From positions 44,509,930 through 44,573,929 of the forward strand of contig NC_081844.1 in NCBI RefSeq assembly GCF_963259705.1: DNA of 64,000 bases. Reading direction: 5' to 3'. The position numbers and the translations under genes were made by a program. The stretch comes from Myotis daubentonii (lineage: Eukaryota > Chordata > Mammalia > Chiroptera > Vespertilionidae). The notes below the pieces were generated by a model. It searched no databases. It had not been told where the DNA came from and was given only the letters and a program-made list of their open reading frames with translations. Below are positions 57,279-64,000 of this stretch, piece by piece; the stretch's first letter is position 1; the number at the start of each line of letters is the position of its first letter.

Positions 57279-57950
57279 AATCATATTAAAATAATATTTA
57301 AATAACTCCTATAATGACTACACATATTCCCTTGCATAAGCATAAGAGCTGATACACAAGCAGACTAATATCTTTCTTGGATCGAGATATTAAAATGATA
57401 TGTTAGTTATAACTTTCAATACATGAATTTTTGACTTTATAACATTTTATGTGTGTTGGATGAATGTTCCTACTTATATGCAACATCTATTTTGCTGCTG
57501 ATTTTCTGTTGGGAAAACAATCCCCATTCTTACCCTCAGACCATATAGGTCCATAGGCTGATGCCACCCACAAACGAGGGAGCAGTTAAGTGACCCAGCA
57601 CTAACCCAGTAGAGCCTCCCTGTTCACAGCAACTAGTTTAAGGATAAGAATATGACTAAACCAGGCCACAGATTCTGGGATGTGCAGCATAGTTAGTGGG
57701 CAGAGAAGCTACCTGTTTGCAGGTGTACCTATGTAATATCACAGAAGTTTGCAGATAACCAGAGACACCTGGGCAAGAGTGCCAAACACTGGAGTGCAGT
57801 GTTATAGGATGAAGCAAGCAGAACCCAATCCTGACATACACGTCAAATCTCATGTCCAGCCTCATCTCAAATGACTGTATTCATAGATTTCTGTAACTTT
57901 TCTTTCTTTGGTTAAACCAGTTTGTTTATTTATTTACTTATGTATTTATT
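57279..57950. other. Intronic DNA with (TTTA)n
   Basis: Unassigned apart from (TTTA)n at 57920-57965. Confidence 0.4.
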
Positions 57951-57954
57951 TATT

Positions 57955-58253
57955 TATTTATTTTTAATATAATTTATTGGGGTGACATTGGTTCACAAAA
58001 CCACACAGGTTTTAAATGTACAACTCAATAAAACATCTTCTGAACACTGCATCATGTGACCATTGCCCCAAGCCTTTCCATTCCCTACCCCCTTTTACCC
58101 ACATAACTCTACGTAGCTCCAAACCCCCTTTTCTTTGGCCATCACCACACTCTTGTCTGTGTGTATGTGCTATGCATACATGGTTTTTGTCTAATCCCTT
58201 CACCTTTTTCATCCAATCCCCCCCACTGACATCTGTCAGTCTGTTCCAATTAT
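57955..58253 (-). mobile_element. LINE-1 3' UTR fragment
   Basis: 'tttattggggtgacattggttcacaaaaccacacagg' and 'tctgaacactgcatcatgtgaccattgcccc'. A third copy of the Helitron's empty target site. Confidence 0.8.
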
Positions 58254-58268
58254 GGTTAAGCCAGTTTT

Positions 58269-58487
58269 GTTTTTAATACATATTTTATTGATTTTTTACA
58301 GAGAGGAAGGGAGAGGGATAGAGAGTTAGAAACATCGATGAGAGAGAAACATTAATCAGCTGCCTCCCGCGCACCCCAAACTGTGGATGGGCCCGCAACC
58401 AAGGTACATGCCCTTTACCGGAATCGAACCTGGGACCTTTTAGTCCGCAGGCCGATGCTCTATCCACTGAGCCAAACCGGTTAGGGC
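58269..58487 (-). mobile_element. Ves SINE, complete, with target-site duplication
   Basis: Flanked by GGTTAAGCCAGTTTT at 58254-58268 and 58488-58502. Well preserved, CpGs still present. Confidence 0.96.
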
Positions 58488-58502
58488 GGTTAAGCCAGTT
58501 TT

Positions 58503-59995
58503 AATAGATTTCTCTTATACCCAACTGAAAGTGTCCCAACTATATAGAAAATGAGTTCTAAGAAATCCTACAGTGTGTAATTGGCTGAGCTGTGGTGGAG
58601 GACGTGGTGCAGAGGATTCCCAGTTCATGTATAGGAAGCTGTCATTCCAGGGTTCATTATAGGAATGCTGGGGCTATTCTGTGGCCCGTGATCAGACTAT
58701 TGAAACTCATCCTTTGGGGGACCTGCTTGGTGAATGTCTTTTTTTGAAATTTCCATATGTTTATAACATGTAACCACATTTGCTGGAAAGCTTTACTTGC
58801 TATTTCTGTGACTGGTATTGTCATTGTATCAGTAGGTGAAAAAACAAAAGTTTGGTTTTTTTTAAAGGACCTGAAAAGCCTTTGACCTTATAAACTAAAA
58901 ATTCACTTTATGTAATTAAATTGAGAGAGACATTCAGGAAAATATTTAGTTTAACAAAGTTATGTCCAATTAAATAGTTGGTATGAACCGGGGTTTCTTC
59001 CAAGGTCAAAGCCACTTCCTCTGATTAAGCTACTTGTCCTAGGGGCTCATTAATCCACAGCAGCTTCTTTGTCTCTTTCCCTGGCCCCTCAGTGGAGAGT
59101 TGGAGTCTCCTGGGCTCTTTTGCTGGAGCAGGTTGAATATGGAACCCAAACACTGAAAGCAGTGAAGTACTCTGGGCAGTCTTGTTAAAGATGCTTTGGG
59201 ATATTAAAAAAAAAAAGAAAAAAAAAGAAAAGAAAAACCTGGAATGTTGGGGAGTGTTATTTAAAATCTTTGATCTGGATAAGTTAGATGAACCATTACT
59301 TTCTGCCCTCTTTTGAGGAACAGAGCTAAGCAGCCACAGTCTCCAGTTACATGCTCAACAATCTCTTCTTTTAGTAATACATAATTGATGAGCCTAAGTT
59401 TTAGGCCTGTGCTACCACTTGATAATGGTCAAACGCTTTCAGGCAGTAAGAAGAAAATAAGGACCTAGATCCAAAAACCTCACCCTGGGAGAAACAAGCA
59501 TTCAATGTAATGCCCGAGATGAAACTTACTAAATACTAAAGCAATATGAATCTCTAGGGATGCTCTGGTTATTGTCACAGCAGAATATCAAGGCTCCCAC
59601 CCCTCTGGTCCATCTAATTTTTTAAAAATTTAAAACCAGAAAAATCTAGAACATCATACGTTTTCATTAGGATACGGAATAATATGAGTAATATGTAACA
59701 TTATGTTTTCCCAAAGTCATGTTTGTATTTCCAGTGTGGTGGAATATACTTGGCAGAGAAGTATATTTAAATTGCACTTAAAAGCAAATGCAATTAAGAG
59801 TTGATCATTCTATTTAAGGGGTTTATATGGCAAAGGATAGTATGTTTTAAAGGCATTAGCTTTTTTAACATCTTTTATTTGAAAGACCTCTGAATAACTG
59901 TCTAAACTCATCCAAATAACTCTTTCAGCAAGAATATATTCAAGTGCTTTTTGTTTGTTTGTTTATTTGTTTTTCTAACCTTGCTTACAGTAGGA
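58503..59995. other. Intronic DNA
   Basis: Somewhat higher GC at 58560-59180. A-rich run at 59198-59236. No recognised gene or repeat. Confidence 0.4.
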
Positions 59996-60010
59996 CTGGA
60001 AGGCATTTCT

Positions 60011-60242
60011 TTTTTTTTTTCTTTTTTAAAAAATACATTTTATTGATTTTTTTACAGAGAGGAAGGGAGAAGGCTAGAGAGTTAGAAACATCGATGAGAG
60101 AGAACCATCGGTCAGCTGCCTCCTGCACACCCCCTACAGGGGATGTGCCTGCAACCAAGGTACATGCCCTTGACCGGAATCAAACTTGGGACCCTTCAGC
60201 CTGAAGGCTGACACTCTATCCACTGAGCCAAACCAGTTAGGG
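60011..60242 (-). mobile_element. Ves SINE, complete, with target-site duplication
   Basis: Flanked by CTGGAAGGCATTTCT at 59996-60010 and 60243-60257. Well preserved. Confidence 0.96.
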
Positions 60243-60257
60243 CTGGAAGGCATTTCT

Positions 60258-62655
60258 AATTGAAGCTGTGACTCTGCATTAGACTGCATTATGGATTTAA
60301 ATAAAGAAATGAGGTCAAGGGAGATAAATGACATACTTGTACAAGAGGAAACTCTCAAACTTCAGGTGTTTTCTGCTTAATTTAGAAAAGAGAAGAAAAG
60401 TGGATAAAGACCATTGTGAAGTCAGATAACGAGTCCTATATATCCAGGGATGTACATTTTAACATAGCATAAAGTTATATACTAAATAGAACTCAAAGAG
60501 TTGAGACAATTTCGGTGTCTTATTAGGGATGTCATCTATCCATGGATAACTACATCATTAGGAAGATTGTGATGTTGGGGGGATCAAGATATATTAAATG
60601 GTCTTTCATAAAAATTAAAAATGTGAAGGTAAAAAACAGGATTATCTCATTGATAGTTGCCGTTAGCAAAAGCTCGATACAGTGTTTATCTTTAATGATA
60701 TTTAGGCTGTGTTGAAGTATTTAATTCAGGTCTAGCCTCTGAGGGATGCAGGTAGGTGAAGGGTATTCAGGTAAGATGGCCTGGCACTGATTTGCCTACA
60801 TAGAATGATGAGGTTGCAAAAATCAGGAAAAATAAATATTTGCAGAACTCCTGATAGTAGCCCCCTGAGATAGCAGATTTTATCTGGTTATTGTATTAAT
60901 GTTCAATCACAGGGCATCTAACCTTCTGGGATGAGAATGAAGATTTGGCTAAATTTGGGCAGGTCTCGTTCTAAAGCCAGAAATCTAGGAAAAGTCTCAT
61001 AGCAAGGATTCTGACAGGAAAAGAAGATGGAAAAACAATTACCAGGACTAAATAAATTACAGACTAGGTTTCAGGATCAGAGAGCAGTCTGATATGACAT
61101 GAAAGCCACATGATCAGAGGTGGACTTGCCCAAGGAGTTGCGCGTTGCTAATCTACCCAGCGGTGTATAACTGGAGTTCGTCAATTTCCTTCTGGAAATT
61201 GTGTCCTATAGGGACTTCTAAGCTAGCAGGTGAGATTTCTGTTTCACACCCAAGGAGATATATATGTTTTTCATAATCTCTCACATTATTTCATCTGCTT
61301 ATCATGACACTTGTTCCTGCTCCACTCTCTAACATCCAAATATAAATGACACCTTATGTAACCACATAGAAACAATGAAAGGCATAAAGCGCAAAACAAG
61401 CAAGCAAAAACCTAATAACACATTAGCTCCTTGAGGTAGTTACAGTCTTTAGAAGAAATGGTACTTATTTTCTTGACCTTTTGACCTTTCCCCCTGAGAC
61501 TTTACCCCTGTGTGCGTTTTCTTTGTATTTGGAAATGACCTAAGTGTTAAAGGTGGATGGAGCTAACTTTCTCTCCCCTGCTAATTACTAGTCGAGGCTA
61601 TTTTGTTTTTAGCTTACACTGAATGGTTCTTGCAGAGTTTTAAAATAATTTATGAAAACAATATTTTATCAACGGGTAGCTGTTAATTTGGGAACTAATA
61701 CATTACTCACCATATACTTAAGTACAAATGTATTTGTTGATAAAATAATTGCTTAATACATGAGAAGCCTCAAGGTTTAACAGTTCTATATGGAGATAAA
61801 TTACCATTTTTATTCAAGTACTCTGACTTTTTGTTTTCTACCCTGAAAATTACACAACTGTTCATTAAAGTATCTATGTCCTTTAAAATAAATTTAGTAT
61901 TGCTCAATATACATAGAGAGAAAAATTTAGTAATTTTTCTAGCTAGAGCAGTGTTAGTTTAGGTTAAATTGAAATTCTCACTAGGTACAGATCTTGAAGG
62001 ACATATTTGATCCTTATTAACATGTTTACAATTAACAGCCCACATGCAAGAGCTATAGTTTTAATCACAGAACATGACTTAAGTCTTGCTGAGCTGATAG
62101 AAACTGAACCATCACCAAGCTGCCAAATTAGATTCTATATTGCAGCCCTGTTTTTAATTAGATGTTAAAATGCCATCAAATTGTACTTTTAAACCATATC
62201 TCCATCTTTTCATTAAGCCAAAGACATTCAGTATCTCCTACTGTGAAATACAGGATGACCTTTTTATTTAAATTAGTTTTGCCTTTTCCATGCCTACTTT
62301 CTTTATTTTTAGCAGTTTGTGTGTATGTGTGTGTGTGTGTGTTTCTTGATAAATGTTGGTATTTGGATTTAAAATTTTCATTTATTATCTTGTTCAAGAA
62401 TGACTTTTTGGAGATGAAAAAAAAGTAATAAATATTATGTAGTATAAATACATTTTTGTCCCTTTTTCCCAGGTTGGCTACACTTAAAAGCTTTCTAGAA
62501 ATCAAGATAATTCTGACCATTTTGAGAAGCTAGAAATATTTTAGTTTCCATATTCAGATTCTTTCTGAAAGTTAATTCTTATAAGACAATAGAGAAAGAA
62601 GATAGTGTCTTCTTCTATCACTATTTCTTTTCTTTCTTTAAAAAATGTATTGATT
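60258..62655. other. Repeat-poor intronic DNA
   Basis: 2.4 kb with no confidently called interspersed repeat, the longest such stretch in the right half. (GT)n at 62319-62342. The open frames at 62162-62428 and 62176-62520 overlap it and have no coding character. Confidence 0.4.
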
Positions 62656-62659
62656 CTGA

Positions 62660-63287
62660 AAATTTTCTTTTCTTTTTATTGTTGACGGTATTACAGATGT
62701 CCCCCAATTCCTCACCCCACCCCCCGCATTTATCTCCCTCTTCCCGGTCCCTGCCCCACCCCAGGCCTTCATCACACTATTGTCTATGTCCATTGGCTAT
62801 GCATGTATGTATATGAGATCTTTGATTAATCTCTTTCCATCTCCCCGCCTTCCCCTCTGAGATATGTCTGTCTGTTCCATGCCTCTATGTCTCTGAACCT
62901 ATTATGTTCATTAGATTCCACGTATAAATGAGATTATGTGATATTTGTCTTTCTTTGACTGGCTTATTTCACTCAGCATAATACTCTCAAGGTCCTTCCA
63001 TATTGCATCAAAGGGTAATAGATCCTTCTTTTTTTACAGCTGCATAGTATTTCTTTCTGTAAATGTACCAGATCTTTTTTATTCATTCATCTAGTAATGG
63101 GCACTTGGGCTGTTTCCAGGTTTTAGCTATTGTAAATAACACCGCTATAAATACAGGGATGCATGTATTCTTTCTGAATGGTGTTTCGGGCTTCTTAAGA
63201 TATATTCCTAGAAGTGGTATCACTAGGTCATATGAGTTCTACATATTTTGAAAATCAAACCCTTATCAGATGTGTCATTAGCAAATA
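62660..63287 (-). mobile_element. LINE-1 3' end, internally deleted
   Basis: 3' UTR ('acagatgtcccccaattcc', 'gtctatgtccattggctatgc') and ORF2 C-terminal region ('tggcttatttcactcagcataatactc', 'gggatgcatgtattctttctg'), then a jump to 'caaacccttatcagatgtgtcattagcaaatat'. Confidence 0.88.
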
Positions 63288-63487
63288 TGTTTTTTTATTG
63301 ATTTTTTTTAGACAGATGAAGGAAGAAGGAGAGGAAGAGAGAAACATCCATATGAGCGTGAAATATCAATAGGCTGCCTCTTGAACACCCCCCCGCTGGG
63401 TATAGAACCTGCAATCAGGTCCTGTGCCCTGACCAGAAATCGATCAGCAACCTTTTGGTGCACAGGATGACACCCAACCAACCTGAG
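63288..63487 (-). mobile_element. Ves-type SINE, diverged
   Basis: 'tttttttattgattttttttagacag', 'aggctgcctcttgaacaccccc', 'ccctgaccagaaatcgatcagcaacc'. Inserted in or beside the preceding L1. Confidence 0.82.
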
Positions 63488-64000
63488 AAATTACATATAA
63501 TTTCTGCTGGGTAGAAGGGAATTCTGAAGTCCAGTAGTATATAATAAATTTAATAATTTATCATTTAGTAAGACACATATTGAGATAAAACAGCTGATGA
63601 CTTTGAAATGCTTTTATTGGAAGAAAAACAAAAAACAAACAAACCTATTTTAATTTTATAGAGGACAGTCTTTAGTAGTAAATTCAAATGGAGAATTAAA
63701 AGAGTTTATTCATATGAGAAACCTTAAATGCATATAAATATTTTTGGTAACACTGGGGCAGAGGAAGATGAGGAAGATTACTTTAGCATCCTTGGTAATA
63801 CTGTATTTTTTATTGAGAATCACTCTGAAACTCATCAGGGATGGGACATGAGGACCTACGCGTCATGCATTTCCCAGCTCAGCATAATTCTTTCAGTTAT
63901 TAGGGTTGGTTTATGCCTACTCAATTTCACTTTCGTTTTCCTATGTGCAAAAAAGCAGTAATTCTCCCTCAGAGGACTAGTGTGAAGCTTAAATAGTATG
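63488..64000. other. Intronic DNA at window end
   Basis: No supported feature. The 77-codon frame at 63728 is not recognised. Confidence 0.4.

Noticed and set aside
1..64000. A bacterial, phage or operon-type novel system
   Set aside because: Composition, SINE/LINE/Helitron content and a spliced vertebrate exon show animal nuclear DNA; no gene clusters exist here.

Overview
This is a stretch of mammalian nuclear DNA, almost certainly from a vesper bat (family Vespertilionidae). The evidence is the repeat content: many tRNA-derived Ves SINEs, about a dozen Helitron copies of the HeliBat type (A|TC...CTAG|T ends, a GTGCAC hairpin before CTAG), SPIN-type hAT elements, a probable piggyBac MITE with TTAA ends, and mammal-wide MIR, L2, MER5, MER20, MLT1 and L1. 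Among mammals, Helitrons in such numbers are known from vesper bats. The background is AT-rich intronic DNA.

The only firmly recognised protein-coding sequence is one 46-base exon at 39179-39224 (+). It encodes DDYFRTWSPGKAFDQ plus the first base of the next codon, between a good acceptor (polypyrimidine tract, TTAG) and a good donor (GTAAGA). This matches the N-terminal region of testican-3 (SPOCK3), so the window is read as about 39 kb of one SPOCK3 intron, this exon, and about 25 kb of the next intron. Neither flanking SPOCK3 exon was recognised. At 43179-43259 there is a second exon-like unit of 81 bases with strong splice signals. Its phase (1 in, 1 out) fits exactly behind the SPOCK3 exon, and its frame stays open past the donor to a TAA at 43409-43411. 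It is the best candidate for something undescribed here, but the sequence alone does not prove it.

Layout: 1-650 old L1 (-). 2161-3628 a complete 1.5 kb Helitron (-) with a GC-rich minisatellite. 3700-9030 L2/L1 remnants, one Ves SINE and unique DNA. 9311-10039 two Helitron copies in tandem. 10380-10721 piggyBac-like MITE. 10860-15350 old L1, MER5, MIR and L2. 15680-17305 SINEs, a Helitron and an 85-90 bp local direct repeat. 19312-21870 a dense Helitron cluster with a TA-flanked MITE nested in one copy. 22549-25940 Ves SINEs and an L1 carrying a Helitron. 26666-32450 hAT/SPIN elements, MIR and L2. 34900-38657 MER20, microsatellites and an 813 bp Helitron. 39179-43411 the SPOCK3 exon, a Helitron and the candidate exon. 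43911-64000 many L1 3' ends and Ves SINEs, including a layered L1/hAT/Helitron/SPIN nest at 50120-52440 and a 1 kb L1 with a 20-base target-site duplication at 54361-55391.

The longest open frames lie in GC-rich Helitron minisatellites and are not genes. No prokaryotic, viral, CRISPR or operon-like system was seen.
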